NCBI RefSeq assembly: GCF_000185365.1
Contig: NZ_GL622241.1
Span: 99,853 to 163,852, forward strand
Origin: Enterococcus italicus DSM 15952
GTDB taxonomy: Bacteria > Bacillota > Bacilli > Lactobacillales > Enterococcaceae
Direction: 5' to 3'
Length of the DNA: 64,000 nt
The notes beneath the pieces are model-generated. The model was not told where the DNA came from. It ran no database searches and saw only the letters and a list, made by a program, of their open reading frames with translations. The translations under genes and the position numbers were made by a program. Shown here piece after piece: positions 63,994 through 64,000 of this stretch; the stretch's first letter is position 1; each line of letters opens with the position of its first letter.

Positions 63994-64000
63994 CAATAGT

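Noticed and set aside
1..64000. CRISPR array, prophage or insertion sequence
   Set aside because: No regularly spaced repeats, transposase, integrase or phage structural genes were seen.

Overview
The window is a chromosomal segment of a low-GC Gram-positive bacterium of the order Lactobacillales. An Enterococcaceae-type host (Enterococcus, Vagococcus or a relative) is my best guess. The reasons are DltX with the D-alanylation operon, the mannose-PTS/ManO/LevR set, Prp with an N-extended L27, the gene strings asp23-nusB-folD-xseA and dnaX-ebfC-recR-tmk-darA-holB-ricT-yabA-rsmI, class III FBPase and NrdDG. Two features are less usual for that family: a full glycogen operon and a leuABCD operon. 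I see no phage, insertion sequence, CRISPR array or rRNA operon. It looks like core chromosome with metabolic accessory modules.

Layout. 1-3.6 kb (minus): xseA (partial), folD, nusB, an Asp23-family gene and an Xaa-Pro peptidase. 3.6-10.4 kb (minus): a mannose-family PTS (extra IIB, IIAB, IIC, IID, ManO) with its LevR-type sigma-54 activator upstream, a -24/-12 promoter with perfect spacing, and five copies of a TACACTA heptamer. 10.4-14.1 kb (minus): a TauE/SafE permease pair, two GNAT genes (one a double-domain fusion) and a lipid kinase. 14.2-25.0 kb (minus): glycogen operon glgB-glgC-glgD-glgA-glgP plus a GH13 glycosidase, ending in a coupled but frameshifted DD-carboxypeptidase. 25.3-26.7 kb: a small membrane protein (plus), then rplU-prp-rpmA (minus) behind an L21 leader. 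26.7-31.5 kb (minus): leuABCD preceded by a leader peptide with four tandem Leu codons and an attenuator. 31.6-32.8 kb: a frameshifted MDR oxidoreductase and tRNA-Arg(UCU). 32.9-37.4 kb: a TrmR-like methyltransferase, a eukaryote/archaea-like ProRS behind a proline T-box (plus), an intergenic inverted-repeat element, lipoate ligase and an MBL hydrolase. 37.5-44.9 kb (minus): dltXABCD and a BceAB-type ABC transporter. 45-48 kb (plus): nrdDG behind two NrdR boxes. 48-51.4 kb: dinB (minus) with a LexA-type box in its promoter, and fbp (plus). 51.5-58.2 kb (minus): replication/repair and signalling housekeeping genes. 58.3-61.6 kb (plus): a ydjI-ydjG-ydjH-like membrane operon. 61.8-64 kb: ilvE, then a divergent NAD(P)-binding oxidoreductase and HxlR-type regulator around two palindromes.

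How it fits together: carbon enters through a sigma-54-controlled mannose PTS and is stored as or recovered from glycogen; fbp supports gluconeogenesis. LeuABCD makes ketoisocaproate, which IlvE transaminates. Dlt, the BceAB-like transporter, the DD-carboxypeptidase and the SPFH operon concern the cell envelope.

The best signals for a second look are the leucine leader-peptide attenuator, the sigma-54 control region, the ProRS/T-box pair, the intergenic repeat, and two independent single-base indels in A7 tracts. The indels may be phase variation, decay or assembly error. I did not find a wholly new multi-gene defence or mobile system.
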